Shown: positions 9,353-18,563, numbered from the stretch's first letter. The stretch: DNA of 64,000 nucleotides from Bacteroidales bacterium (GCA_016715075.1 JADKBK010000002.1:186001-250000), one strand, 5' to 3'. Translations and numbers: made by a program. The notes: generated by a model from the sequence alone, not told the origin.

Positions 9353-10420
9353 ATGAAAAAGTCAATCGTCATTCTGATACATATTGGGTTTTGGGTATGT
9401 TACCTTCTTTTAATAATAATCATATTAGCGGTTTTCTATAGAAGCAGCAGTCATTTAGTAAATCAGACCGCACGAATTATTAATGCTTTAAAAACCCTTT
9501 TACTGTTTGCAACATTTCCGTCTATCATCACATTTTATGCCTATTATTTTCTGTTGTTCCCGAAGTACCTGCAACAAAAAATGTATTTCCTTTCAATAAT
9601 TTATGGGATCCTGATTTCCATCAGTGTTGCTCTTGCAGGATATATCCTTTTGCGATATTTTATAGAAACAGGCAGTATTGCAGATATGGATAGTAATGGT
9701 AAAAAAGGCAGATCTACAGCTATTGTCGTCATAGGGGCAATGAGCTTTATTGCAACAATATCCGGTATAATTTCATTGGTCATTAAAGGTTTTATTACAT
9801 GGTTTAATGAAATTAAGATCAAAGAGCTTTTAAAAGAAAAAAACCATGAGATGGAATTAGCGTTAATAAAATCAAAACTTGATCCGCATCTCCTTTTTAA
9901 TACTATAAATAATATTGATACACTAATTTTAAAAGATCCGGTTGAAGGCTCGGCATATTTGAATAAGTTATCAGATATAATAAGGTTTATGCTTTATGAT
10001 ACAAGGGCTGATAAAATTTCACTCTCAAAAGAGATTGAATACATAGAAAAATACATCTCATTGCAAAAATTAAGAACAGCGAACAAAAATTATGTCGACT
10101 TTTCCGTAACGGGTAATATTGGTAGTAAACAAATTGCCCCAATGATTTTTATTCCTTTTATCGAAAATGCCTTCAAGCATGCTAATAATAAGAAACTCGA
10201 AAATGCCATTACTGTCAGCATTATTCTAAATGATGAAACCCTCCAGCTGCTTTGTGAAAACAGATATGATTCAAAGTTGACGATCAGGAACACTTATGGA
10301 GGGTTAGGCAATGAACTCATTCAAAAAAGACTGAACCTGATTTATGCAGGGAATCATACTTTAGAAGTGAATAAAACAGATGAATTGTATAGCGTAAACT
10401 TAAAGATTCACAATGGATAA
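9353..10420 (+). CDS. LytS-type sensor histidine kinase (His_kinase family)
   Basis: 355 residues. Four hydrophobic segments (about 8-31, 45-68, 78-102 and 122-148) form a membrane sensor with no periplasmic domain of note. A short coiled linker (EIKIKELLKEKNHEME) leads to the phosphoacceptor motif LDPHLLFNTINNID, His near residue 178. It is followed by the N-box region FIPFIENAFKHANNKK and a glycine box YGGLGNELIQKRL. It is expected to phosphorylate the LytTR regulator whose start codon overlaps its end by 8 bases. The barrel protein 130 bases after the regulator may be a target. The signal is unknown. Confidence 0.9.
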   Translation: MKKSIVILIHIGFWVCYLLLIIIILAVFYRSSSHLVNQTARIINALKTLLLFATFPSIITFYAYYFLLFPKYLQQKMYFLSIIYGILISISVALAGYILLRYFIETGSIADMDSNGKKGRSTAIVVIGAMSFIATISGIISLVIKGFITWFNEIKIKELLKEKNHEMELALIKSKLDPHLLFNTINNIDTLILKDPVEGSAYLNKLSDIIRFMLYDTRADKISLSKEIEYIEKYISLQKLRTANKNYVDFSVTGNIGSKQIAPMIFIPFIENAFKHANNKKLENAITVSIILNDETLQLLCENRYDSKLTIRNTYGGLGNELIQKRLNLIYAGNHTLEVNKTDELYSVNLKIHNG

Positions 10421-11108
10421 ATATACCTGTGTAATTATTGAGGACGAGCCCCTGGCTCTTGAAAAAACAAGTGACTTTGTGAAGAAGGTTCCTTTTTTAC
10501 ATTTAAGTGCAACTTTCGATAATGCACTTACCGGACTTAGCTATCTGAATAACAACAAAACAGATTTGCTTTTTTTGGATATTAATATGGATGAATTGTC
10601 TGGTATTGAATTACTCGAAAGTTCAAAAATAAGCAATCAGGTTATTATTACAACTGCCTACCCTGAATATGCTTTAAAGGGCTACGAGCTGAAGATAACG
10701 GACTATCTTTTAAAACCTTTTACATTTAACCGGTTCTTACAAGCTGTTAATAAAGCACAGGAGAATATTGCCCATCGTAATTTGGATTCTCCACCGGACT
10801 TTATTTTTGTTAAGACGGAATACCGGTTGGAAAAAATATTGCTTAATGAAATCGTTTACATAGAAGGGATGAGAGATTACAGGAGAATTCACACAGAGAA
10901 AAAAAGAGTAATGACCCTGCAGAATTTCAGTGAGTTTGAGAAACTCCTCCCTCCGGGCATCGTTTGCAGAGTACATAAATCGTTTATGGTCGCAGTAAAT
11001 AAAATCGTATCGATCGAACGGAACAGAATAAAAATTGCCGATCAGCTTATTCCTATTTCAGAAACATATAAAGAAGGTTTTTTTCAAATCATTCATAGCA
11101 GGCCTTAA
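10413..11108 (+). CDS. LytTR-family response regulator
   Basis: 231 residues. The receiver domain (1-120) has acidic residues IIEDEP, the phosphoacceptor Asp near residue 55 in LLFLDINMDELSG, Thr in IITTAYPEYA and Lys in YLLKPF. The LytTR DNA-binding domain (~130-231) includes FVKTEYRLEKILLNEIVYIEG and CRVHKSFMVAVNKI. It overlaps the upstream kinase by 8 bases, the usual translational coupling. It is a cytoplasmic transcription factor. A second, damaged copy of the same pair lies at 32657-33577. Confidence 0.93.
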   Translation: MDKYTCVIIEDEPLALEKTSDFVKKVPFLHLSATFDNALTGLSYLNNNKTDLLFLDINMDELSGIELLESSKISNQVIITTAYPEYALKGYELKITDYLLKPFTFNRFLQAVNKAQENIAHRNLDSPPDFIFVKTEYRLEKILLNEIVYIEGMRDYRRIHTEKKRVMTLQNFSEFEKLLPPGIVCRVHKSFMVAVNKIVSIERNRIKIADQLIPISETYKEGFFQIIHSRP

Positions 11109-11176
11109 TCACCCATCCATTTTGCAGAAGAAAAAGGCCAGGATGCAGACATCCTGGATGGCTTTGCATATCAGAA

Positions 11177-11207
11177 TTTTAAGGCGATACCCGTTCATAT
11201 ACTTTTG
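11177..11207 (+). promoter_or_regulatory. Promoter of the barrel protein at 11237
   Basis: -7 box TACTTTTG at 11200-11207, with TTTT at 11177-11180, 19 bases upstream, as a weak -33 element. It is 29 bases before the ATG, so the barrel gene has its own promoter, separate from the two-component pair. Confidence 0.5.
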
Positions 11208-11236
11208 TTTAAGTTAATTAATTTAAAACGACAGAT

Positions 11237-11938
11237 ATGAATAAGATGAAACAAACAGGACTCATACTAGGTATGATTTTTATAAGCGGAAATACTTTTG
11301 GCCAGACAACTGAAATGGGATCAGAAAAAATCAGGGAGGATAAAAAAACAGAGACATATTTAGACCTTGTGCTCAATGTTGTGAGTACAAATATTAATTA
11401 TGGAAAGTCAAATAGTTCCTATGCCGATTTCAAAAAAATTGTTATGGGTGGACAGGTTGGGGCATCGTTCCAGGCCGGCATTACTCCGGATTTTTCACTT
11501 GTATCAGAGTTATATTTTATCATGAAGGGGGATAAATTATCCCAGAATAATCCATTGACCGGGGCTAAATCAGTCATTCGTTTTTATTCATTGGAATTTC
11601 CGGTATTAGCTCGTGTTCACATCGGAAAATTGTATATGAATGCAGGGCCATCCGTTGCATATAATCTCTATGGGACCAGAAAAACCGGAAGCACCACCAG
11701 AGACCTCTCATTTAATAATTCAATTGAAGGGTTTAAACGGCTGGATGCCGGAGTTCAGTTTGGTGCCGGTTACAGATTTAAGTTGAAAAAAGGGGCTGTA
11801 GCACTTGACATCAGATACACATATGGTCTGACCAATGTATCTTCCGGTCAGGAGATGTATAACAGGTATCTGAATATCAGTTTGCATCTTTCCAAGCCCT
11901 GGAAAACAAACCCCTTCGGAAGAAACAGAGTGTCATAA
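11237..11938 (+). CDS. Porin-family outer-membrane beta-barrel protein
   Basis: 233 residues: signal peptide ending NTFGQ, then a small barrel of the OMP_b-brl_2 type with repeated strand patterns (GGQVGASFQAGITPDFSLVSELYFI, RVHIGKLYMNAGPSVAYNLYG, VQFGAGYRFKL, DIRYTYGLTNV). Such proteins of ~200 residues have eight strands. The extreme C-terminus (KTNPFGRNRVS) extends past the last strand LNISLHL, a short odd tail. It follows the LytS/LytTR pair on the same strand and is a natural candidate target of that regulator (inference). Confidence 0.8.
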   Translation: MNKMKQTGLILGMIFISGNTFGQTTEMGSEKIREDKKTETYLDLVLNVVSTNINYGKSNSSYADFKKIVMGGQVGASFQAGITPDFSLVSELYFIMKGDKLSQNNPLTGAKSVIRFYSLEFPVLARVHIGKLYMNAGPSVAYNLYGTRKTGSTTRDLSFNNSIEGFKRLDAGVQFGAGYRFKLKKGAVALDIRYTYGLTNVSSGQEMYNRYLNISLHLSKPWKTNPFGRNRVS

Positions 11939-12009
11939 AGTAAAATCTTTCTTACAGTATTTGCATAATGCATTATTAAAAACTCATTAATCCATACAAG
12001 GAGGACTAC

Positions 12010-12714
12010 ATGAATAAGATCAACAGTATTAAAATTGAACGGGTTCCTATGAGCTCACTTAGGAAGACTGCGCTTGTCGCGGGAATAATTTACCTGATAA
12101 CCTTTGTTTCGATCCCTACCCTCGCTATATACAGCCGGGTAAAGGGTGCGGGCTATATCGTTGGCTCCGGACCAGACACTCCTGCAATTATCGGAGGTAT
12201 CCTGGAGATAATCGTGGCCCTGGCCGGGATTGGCACTGCCGTTGTGCTCTATCCGGTGCTCAGGAAGCAGAACGAAAGTACGGCAATGGGGCTCGTGGCC
12301 GCCCGTATTCTGGAATCTGGCACCATCTTCGTTGGCGTAGCGTTTATTTTGTCAATCGTCACACTTAGGCAAGCCGGAGCCGGAGCAGATGCATTGGCTA
12401 CCAGCAATGCACTTGTTGCTCTATATGACCGCATCTTCCTGCTAGGGCAAAGCTTCATGCCTGCTATTTGCGATATCTTGCTGGGCTTCATGCTGTATAA
12501 GTCACGCCTGGTCCCCCGGGGTCTTTCCCTTATTGGTATTGTTGGAGGCCCAATACTCCTCATTGGCTACTTCGCTATCCTATTCGGTCTTATCGGACAG
12601 CATGCACCCATGGCAGGTTTGTTTGCAATTCCGGTCGCATTATTTGAATTTTCGCTGGGCGTCTACCTCGTCGTCAGAGGTTTCAGGCTTTCGGCAATAA
12701 CAGCCGGCACATAG
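12010..12714 (+). CDS. DUF4386 family integral membrane protein, probably acquired
   Basis: 234 residues, six hydrophobic segments (about 17-40, 55-80, 92-118, 140-160, 170-195 and 203-226). The start SLRKTALVAGIIYLITFVS and the order of helices match DUF4386, a membrane family of unknown function common in Actinobacteria and Bacilli. Its GC content and codon use are visibly richer (many GCC, CTC, GGC codons) than in neighbours. It has a strong AAGGAGG Shine-Dalgarno (11998-12004) five bases before the ATG, rare in this window. Both suggest horizontal transfer. ATG 12052 is an alternative start but lacks that ribosome site. Confidence 0.8.
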   Translation: MNKINSIKIERVPMSSLRKTALVAGIIYLITFVSIPTLAIYSRVKGAGYIVGSGPDTPAIIGGILEIIVALAGIGTAVVLYPVLRKQNESTAMGLVAARILESGTIFVGVAFILSIVTLRQAGAGADALATSNALVALYDRIFLLGQSFMPAICDILLGFMLYKSRLVPRGLSLIGIVGGPILLIGYFAILFGLIGQHAPMAGLFAIPVALFEFSLGVYLVVRGFRLSAITAGT

Positions 12715-12889
12715 TGCAATTTTAGCCCTAACCTCGCGGGTTCAAAAAGACTTTCAAAACAGCCTGAAGGATCAAAGAATCGAGGAAAAGCCGGAGTACC
12801 AGATAATAGCTGGTGTAAATATTTACCTGATTTACCTGATGAATATGTTGAAAATTAGTTATTTTTAATACAAACAAATCCTCAATCAA

Positions 12890-13780
12890 ATGAAAACATA
12901 TTCAAGGAGAGCTTTTATCAGTACCGGTGCCATGAGCACTCTTGGAGCAATGTATTTAAAATCAGATTTTCTGGTATCAGAACCAACACCTTTCAACTGG
13001 CCTATGAGTTTCCAGTCGTATGGCGTAAAGGATATGCTTGGAACGGATTTCGAAGGTACACTGAAAAAACTTAAGGCTATAGGCTATCAGGGAATCGAGA
13101 TGTGTTCTCCCAAAGGATATGAAAAAAGCGGTTTTGGGCCTCTGATAAAATTCAGTGCTGAGGAACTCCGAAAGAAGATTGAAGGAACCGGCTTATTCTG
13201 CAAAAGCTGTCATTTTCAATACCCTGAACTGAAGCCGGACAGAATACAGGAAACAATAAGCTGGGGTAAAAAACTTGGACTAAAGGATCTGGTAATATCA
13301 GCAGCATGGGTTAAGGAGAATGCTACCCTCGATGAATGGAAAATCGTTGCAGACGAAATGAATAAATCAGCCGGACAGGCGAAGAAAGCAGGAATGCAGA
13401 TGGTATATCATAACCATTCTATTGGTCCTGAATATAATGGTGAAAAACTTTATGATATTCTGATGCGGCTGTTTGATCCTGATCTTATAAAAATGCAGTT
13501 CCAGCTGGCTGTAGCTTCTGAAGGCGTTGATGTAGTCAATTATATCGCCAGGTATCCCGGGCGATACATTTCTCTGCACATACATGACTGGGACCCGGCA
13601 CTGAAGAAGGTAGTTCCGACAGGCAAAGGGGTGATCGACTGGAAGAAGTTGCTTGAAGCTGCGAAGAAAAGCGGCATAGCAGATTACGGACTGATTGTTG
13701 AAATGGAAACAAAGGCTCCCGGTGATCCTTTGCAGGATCTTGTGGAGTGTTATAATTATCTTGGAGGTCTTAACTTGTAG
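12890..13780 (+). CDS. Sugar phosphate isomerase/epimerase family protein, Tat-exported
   Basis: 296 residues. Twin-arginine leader YSRRAFISTG with a hydrophobic stretch. The body is a xylose-isomerase-like TIM barrel (AP_endonuc_2 family): FQSYGVKDML, LKAIGYQGIEMCS, MVYHNHSIGPEY (metal-ligand His), LHIHDWDP, and a closing GLIVEMETKAPGDPL with a ligand Glu. One departure is QFQLAVASEGVDVV, where relatives usually have a 'xxDxGW/xVxxG' stretch with a metal-binding Asp; here Gln/Leu/Ala replace it, so the metal site may be altered. It acts in the periplasm, probably on a sugar or inositol derivative. It is unlinked to a PUL. Confidence 0.82.
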   Translation: MKTYSRRAFISTGAMSTLGAMYLKSDFLVSEPTPFNWPMSFQSYGVKDMLGTDFEGTLKKLKAIGYQGIEMCSPKGYEKSGFGPLIKFSAEELRKKIEGTGLFCKSCHFQYPELKPDRIQETISWGKKLGLKDLVISAAWVKENATLDEWKIVADEMNKSAGQAKKAGMQMVYHNHSIGPEYNGEKLYDILMRLFDPDLIKMQFQLAVASEGVDVVNYIARYPGRYISLHIHDWDPALKKVVPTGKGVIDWKKLLEAAKKSGIADYGLIVEMETKAPGDPLQDLVECYNYLGGLNL

Positions 13781-13838
13781 ATGAATTGAAATGCCGGGCT
13801 CATTGATCATATCGGTTTCGCTACATACCTTAAAGAGT

Positions 13839-15130
13839 ATGAATAGTAAAATTAGAATTTCCCGGTTATTGTGTTGGCCGTTGTAACATTCCTTATAGCC
13901 AGTTGTAAAAAGGAGGAGCACGTAAAATTGCCTGTTGTATTAACATATCCTGTTACAAATATGACGATTACAACAGCTGTTAGTGGAGGTAAAATAACCT
14001 CAGATGGGGGGGCAGAAATAACTTCCCGCGGGGTATGTCTGAGTCTGACATCTAATCCTACTACTTCAGATAAAAAAACCGCTGATGGCTCTGGAACTGG
14101 TCAGTTTGAGAGTACAATTACGGAACTTGACACCGGAGCAACCTATTATTTACGTGCATATGCCACCAATTCTGCAGGTACTGCTTATGGTTTGGAAATT
14201 ATATTTTCAACTTTGGGAGACGATCCGGCAGTTACAACCATTGGGGCAACAAACCTGTCACAAACAGGGGCACAATTAAATGGAATCATAAATGCCAATT
14301 ATTTACTTTCTACAGTAACATTCGAATTTGGTACAACCACGGATTATGGTAGTACTTCAACTGCCACTCAAAGTCCGGTAATCGGAAATACAGATAATGT
14401 TGTCAGTGTAAATGTTGCCGGATTATTACCAGCCACAAATTACCATTTCAGAGTTAATGCTGCAAATTCTCTTGGAACATCTTACGGAAGCGACTTGTCA
14501 TTTACCACTTTAGAATCAATCTCTGTGACTGACGCCGATGGTAATATTTATAATGCTGTTACTATTGGCACACAGGTCTGGATGGCAGAAAACCTTAGAA
14601 CTACAAAATACAATGATAATTCAGACATTCCACTGGTTACTGATTATACTGCATGGGCAGGATTAACCACACCAGCCTACTGCTGGTATGATAATTCTGA
14701 ATCAACCAATAAACTTCCATATGGCGCCTTGTACACCTGGTATGTAGTTGATCCAGCCAGTAATGGTGGAAAAAATGTGTGTCCTGTAGGATGGCATGTT
14801 CCAGGTTATTCCGAGTGGTCTGTACTTATAAACTATCTGGGAGGAGAAAGGGTTGCCGGAGGGAAACTAAAAGAATCCGGCACAACTCATTGGAATCCCC
14901 CAAATTCAGGTGCAACCAACGAAACGGGTTTTACAGCCTTGCCAGGTGGCTACCGTTTCGGCGATGTTAAGTTTTATGAAATTGGAAACAATGGTACATG
15001 GTGGAGTTCTTCAAAGTACTCTTCTTCACAGGCCCATTTCTGGGAAATGAGCAACGGTTACACCGGTGTAGGCAATGGCATTGGCGGTAAGGAATTTGGA
15101 TATTCTATTCGTTGTGTCAGGGATCTCTGA
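13839..15130 (+). CDS. Lipoprotein with FN3-like repeats and C-terminal FISUMP domain; leader frameshifted
   Basis: The long frame begins near 13856 and only offers GTG/TTG at 13871, giving a leader of 12 residues before the lipobox Cys (FLIASC), too short. ATG at 13839 (MNSKIRI...) lies in another frame; one extra base around 13857-13864 (run ATTTCCC) joins them into a normal leader, so I take 13839 as the real start with a one-base gap in the sequence. Domains: FN3-like repeat ~25-112 (SGGKITSDGG...RGVCLSL..YYLRAYATNSAGTAYG), a second divergent one ~115-210 (NGIINANYLLSTVTFEFGTTTDYG), then FISUMP ~215-419 (VTIGTQVWMAENLRTTKY ... CPVGWHVPGYSEW ... FGYSIRCVRD). A surface protein; it combines modules found separately at 4070 and 6264. 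Confidence 0.8.
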
Positions 15131-15191
15131 GTTATTTGTCTGTTCGGCGATATGACTCAGCAATGAATTTACAACAAAATAGTTGTTGAGA

Positions 15192-15767
15192 TCATTTAAG
15201 CACTCTTGTCCCGAAAACAAACTTTTTGCTCCACCATGGATCTTTTAATGAAGTTATTGTTACTCCTTTTTTGGAAGAAGTGTGGATAAAGTTGTTATTC
15301 CCCACATAAATGCCGGAATGGGTGATGAGCCTATGTGTTTTATACGATTCTATAAAAAAGATCAGATCCCCTCTTTTAAGCTCATCCGGTCTGGAAATAA
15401 TTTTTCCGTACCGGGCCTGTTCTTCCGAGTTATGAGGCAAGTGAATGCCGTATTTGGCAAACACTGCCACCAGTAATCCGGAACAATCCATGCACTTCAC
15501 AGTTGTTCCTCCCATGCAATGAGGTACACCAATGAATTTTTGAGCAGTTTTAATAATATCATCAGCGCTGGTCTTTTGAGCATTTATCCCTTTTTCAATT
15601 CCAGCGTTCATAAATACTTCCAGCTTTTTCTTTTCAGCACGGGTTGTGATATTCTGAAAGGAGGGTTCAGGATAAAGATGCTTAGAGCATGACGCATTAA
15701 GTAACAGATATACAGTAATTACCAGAAAAATGATTTTCCCCTTGCTCTCAAAAAAAATATTCTTCAT
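15192..15767 (-). CDS. NlpC/P60-family lipoprotein, cell-wall endopeptidase
   Basis: 191 residues. Lipoprotein leader (YLLLNASC). The NlpC/P60 domain covers ~65-191 with the catalytic triad visible: Cys in CMDCSGLL (~94), His in THSGIYVGNN (~148) and a second His in FIHTSS (~160). Known reaction: cleavage of D-Glu/diaminopimelate bonds in peptidoglycan peptides; it acts in the periplasm from the outer-membrane inner leaflet. It converges with the FISUMP gene at 15130. Length is normal for a single-domain member. Confidence 0.92.
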   Translation of the reverse strand: MKNIFFESKGKIIFLVITVYLLLNASCSKHLYPEPSFQNITTRAEKKKLEVFMNAGIEKGINAQKTSADDIIKTAQKFIGVPHCMGGTTVKCMDCSGLLVAVFAKYGIHLPHNSEEQARYGKIISRPDELKRGDLIFFIESYKTHRLITHSGIYVGNNNFIHTSSKKGVTITSLKDPWWSKKFVFGTRVLK

Positions 15768-15901
15768 TTAGATTTTGTTATGGCCTGGTGAATGTGAGAG
15801 TTATTTACCTTTATTCGAAAGATGAACGCAGGAATCGGTTGTTATAGTATCTGTCGGACCGGGTGAGGGCTGTTAATTTTTAAATGTTTTTTGTCCGGCT
15901 T

Positions 15902-16046
15902 TCACATCATGAGTTTTTCCAGAGCTGTTTGCTCATTTATATTAAACTGATTCATATCTCCGGCTGCCTTTATATTAATTTCCAGTTCCTTTGGGGATCT
16001 CATCTGAATGTCAGCACATAATACCTGTAATCCAGGGATATTTTAA
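15902..16046 (-). pseudogene. C-terminal remnant of an unidentified protein
   Basis: A 45-codon frame on the minus strand reads PGLQVLCADIQM, SPKELEINIKAAGDM and NEQTALEKLMM before a TGA at 15902-15904. Composition is protein-like, but it has no start and is preceded by a stop. It looks like the tail of a lost gene. The family is not identified. The rest of 15768-16109 shows nothing else. Confidence 0.35.
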
Positions 16047-16109
16047 ATAACTATACCCGTTGCCGGTAACATTCTATTATAATTCTCGTTAATTTAGCAC
16101 CATATAAAA

Positions 16110-16703
16110 ATGGGATTATCTTTCACCATGTCCGGAAATAAATGTAACATAAGCTTTATTATTGTCCTGGTCTCATTATTCTCGGGTCAGGCTTTTTCTC
16201 AGCAGATTAATTACCGGGATAGCCTTGCTGATTTTAATTTCCGTAAACCAGATTTAAAGCCCAGTCTGAATTATACCGTGGGAAGTACATTTTTAATTGT
16301 ACCTCATTATGGTACTGTCACTGGGTTTACACTATCTCCTTTTTTATCAATTCCTCTGTCTGCAAAGTGGTCGGTTGATGGTGGAATTATTGCCGGGCGC
16401 TATTATTCTGCTTTCAGGAATATGAATCATGAAGGTATGATAAATGGGGCCTTTAACGATTTGTCTGTATATGGATCAGCCAGCTATCATGTTAATTCTC
16501 AGCTGACTGTTTATGGCACCGCCTTCAGGCATGTTGCAGGTACTTATCCTTTTTCCTATCTCCCAAAAAGCAGCTATGCCATTGGATCAACCTATAAATT
16601 CGGAAATTTTTCGATAGGTGTTACCGTGGAGACCACGAAATGGAATGATTTCAGCAGCCCTTTGCCATTCAATGGCACTCGGGGATTTTACACACCATAT
16701 TAG
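16110..16703 (+). CDS. Secreted protein, small beta-barrel-like, unknown role
   Basis: 197 residues; start 16110 or the second Met at 16128 (gives a tidier signal peptide ending QAFSQQ). The body has alternating strands (GSTFLIVPHYGTVTGFTLSPFLSIP, WSVDGGIIAGRYYS, LSVYGSASYHVNSQLTVYGTAFRH, YAIGSTYKFGNFSIGVTVE), consistent with a small outer-membrane barrel. It ends RGFYTPY without the usual terminal Phe strand. No recognised family. No obvious operon partner. Confidence 0.55.
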   Translation: MGLSFTMSGNKCNISFIIVLVSLFSGQAFSQQINYRDSLADFNFRKPDLKPSLNYTVGSTFLIVPHYGTVTGFTLSPFLSIPLSAKWSVDGGIIAGRYYSAFRNMNHEGMINGAFNDLSVYGSASYHVNSQLTVYGTAFRHVAGTYPFSYLPKSSYAIGSTYKFGNFSIGVTVETTKWNDFSSPLPFNGTRGFYTPY

Positions 16704-16838
16704 TACAGAGCGGGCACATTTGCCGCAGAGGGAGAAGATTTCATTTATAAACCTTTGTCCAATGTGGTAAGGTTTGGAAGGCTGGTAAATTTACTTCTCT
16801 GCTGGATGTAAGAGGTCTGTAAGATTTACCGGATCATA

Positions 16839-17006
16839 TTATACCTGATTCACCATTTTCCTGGTGTGGTTGGGGGACTGAATCAGTAATCCGTATCTTA
16901 TCATTAATTTTTTGAACTGTTCATCATCACGGATATTTTTCAGCAGCGGATCATATTCATTAAGGAAAGGATAATTAATACCTCCAGGATTTACAGAAAT
17001 ATCCAT
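16839..17006 (-). pseudogene. C-terminal remnant of a TPR/cyclase-type regulatory protein
   Basis: A 55-codon frame reading MDISVNPGGINYPFLNEYD then PLLKNIRDDEQFKKLMIR. The NYPFLNEYDPLL...NIRDDEQFKKLM phrase is the standard C-terminus of long Bacteroidetes TPR/adenylate-cyclase/TolB-type proteins, where it is followed by a K-x-x-WE helix. Here the final helix is replaced by YGLLIQSPNHTRK and the large N-terminal part is absent. Probably a leftover fragment; its ATG is internal Met of the old gene. Confidence 0.5.
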
Positions 17007-17110
17007 TGTATAAAAAGTGAAACTACACCTTTTGGAGAATAGGAATTAATTTTATAATTTACCATTGAACTTCAGTTTGAAGATTCACAACACAAACAGT
17101 AAAAATAATT

Positions 17111-17818
17111 ATGGTCAACAAATCCTCATTGTCAAGACGTCATTTTATAGGTATAGTTCCCGCTGCTGCAGTTGCACTTAATTCATGCAAGGCCGGTGAT
17201 CATGAAAATAGTATCCCTTCACCAGACTATTCAATTCCCGAGAGTGGCTTTCATGGCAGGGAAAAGAACAAACGAGACTGGAGGGGGGATAATCGTTCCG
17301 GCAGGGTTATCTTTCTTTCGCACTGCACACTTAATCAGAATGCCCGTATTGTTCATGAAGGGGACTTTCCTGCAATGTTTGAGCCCCTTATTGATTACCT
17401 GAAGGGAAAGCAGGTAGGTTTGATTCAGATGCCCTGCATAGAGCTCTATGTTCTGGGCCTTGGCCGTTTTGACGTGCGGGAGGGTATGGAAAGTCCTGCC
17501 GGCATGAAGCGGCTTACACGTATCATTGATGATCAGATCTTCACGATGCGGGAGTATCTCTTCCAGGGCTTTGAGATAGTGGGTATCATTGGTAAACAGG
17601 GAAGCCCCAGCTGTGGTGTGACCCGGACATGGCTTGACGGCATTCAGCAGGACGGTGAGGGTGTGTGGATCAGGGAGCTTAAAAAACGCCTTGTGGCAGA
17701 GAACCTTGATATCCCTGTTCACGGTGTTGCGGATTTTAAGCAGGATGAAACAATTAAATGGCTGGAGGAAAGGCTTAAGAAACCATATGATAAGAGCTCT
17801 TTTTCAGCTTCAAAGTAA
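17111..17818 (+). CDS. Secreted TudS-related (DUF523/CD3072-like) putative desulfidase
   Basis: 235 residues. The N-terminus combines a twin-arginine motif (LSRRHFIGIV) and a lipobox (VALNSC). The body matches the TudS-related family: three conserved cysteines C72 (LSHCTLNQNAR), C109 (LIQMPCIEL) and C168 (GSPSCGV), the set that ligates a [4Fe-4S] cluster in thiouracil desulfidases, plus GIIGKQGSPSCG. TudS enzymes remove sulfur from thio-compounds; the substrate of this exported subfamily is unknown. Tat export fits a protein folded with an iron-sulfur cluster. It lies ~290 bases from the sulfur-redox sigma cluster (18106-20073). Confidence 0.75.
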   Translation: MVNKSSLSRRHFIGIVPAAAVALNSCKAGDHENSIPSPDYSIPESGFHGREKNKRDWRGDNRSGRVIFLSHCTLNQNARIVHEGDFPAMFEPLIDYLKGKQVGLIQMPCIELYVLGLGRFDVREGMESPAGMKRLTRIIDDQIFTMREYLFQGFEIVGIIGKQGSPSCGVTRTWLDGIQQDGEGVWIRELKKRLVAENLDIPVHGVADFKQDETIKWLEERLKKPYDKSSFSASK

Positions 17819-17920
17819 TTGTAGATGCAAATAATGTCTTATCAGGTCATCCCGACAGGACATCACAACTTCCGTCATTGCAAAATCCACACAGCCTGAC
17901 CACCCAAAGCCCGTTATATG

Positions 17921-18058
17921 TGAAAGCCGGGAGTTTTGACCACATCTGGCCGGTCCAGGTTCTGGTATTACAGATGGTTTATTGATAAGCCTTAAATGGT
18001 TGTAAAGGATGGTCAATTCTCTCCGCCTTCGGTTGGTCAGGGGCAATGGCTTTCTCCA
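17921..18058. mobile_element. IS21-like MITE copy A
   Basis: 138 bp, begins TGAAAGCCGGGAG, ends GGCTTTCTCCA (TG...CA ends). Inside, TTGACCACATCTGGCCGG near the left end and GGTCAATTCTCTCCG plus TTGGTCAG near the right end are the multiple GGTCA-type sites typical of Bacteroidetes IS21-family termini. No transposase. The most diverged of the A/B/C subtype. Confidence 0.65.
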
Positions 18059-18105
18059 TTGGCACCATTCTTCATGTCAAATAGGTAAGAATCATAAAAA
18101 ATTGA

Positions 18106-18531
18106 TCAATATGAGACAAGCTTATAGCCTCTTTTCAGATAATGTGTGAGGGGAACCCCCATCCCTTTGACATCAACCTCACATACTTTTAGATCATTTG
18201 TGACACCATACATATTTGAACAGGCAATACATGCCTCGACTATTACTCCATCTTTCTTCATTAAGGCAATTTTATCTTTCAATTTTGAATTCTCAGCCAG
18301 GAGTTTTTCTGACGGCCCCCATACGATTAATATAACCTCTTTAAACCAATTGTATTTCTTTGCAGCATGAGCATACATCAGGCAGGCTTTTTCAGCGACA
18401 TCAGGATCTCCGCTTGACCATAGTACAACAAGTGTATCAGAAGGTGTTGCGATTTTTCCATCCTGGGCTTTCAGAGATTTTACAGAATATATGGAAAAAA
18501 CAAGTACTAGTAAGACCAGATTAGTTTTCAT
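18106..18531 (-). CDS. Secreted DsrE-family protein
   Basis: Start set at the Met at 18531 (MKTNLVLLVLVFSIYS): it gives a clean signal peptide ending LKAQ, and a -7 box lies just upstream at 18556-18563, so the in-frame Met at 18558 would not be transcribed. The ~115-residue mature part is a DsrE/DsrF-like domain: VLWSSGDPDVAEKACLMYAHAAKK, VILIVWGPSEKLL, GVIVEACIACSNMYGV (two Cys) and VKGMGVPLTHYLKRGY. Cytoplasmic relatives carry sulfur on a Cys; this one is periplasmic. It is the last gene downstream of the sigma/anti-sigma/thioredoxin-like row but has its own promoter. Confidence 0.85.
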   Translation of the reverse strand: MKTNLVLLVLVFSIYSVKSLKAQDGKIATPSDTLVVLWSSGDPDVAEKACLMYAHAAKKYNWFKEVILIVWGPSEKLLAENSKLKDKIALMKKDGVIVEACIACSNMYGVTNDLKVCEVDVKGMGVPLTHYLKRGYKLVSY

Positions 18532-18555
18532 CGGTTTCTTTTTTAAATTATACTT

Positions 18556-18563
18556 CAAAAATA
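18556..18563 (-). promoter_or_regulatory. -7 promoter box of the DsrE-family gene
   Basis: TATTTTTG on the minus strand matches TAnnTTTG, 24 bases before the ATG at 18531. No clear TTTG -33 box, which would fit use of an alternative sigma factor, but this is weak. Confidence 0.5.

Noticed and set aside
13367..13921. 184-aa minus-strand ORF
   Set aside because: Antisense shadow of the sugar-isomerase gene and the following leader.
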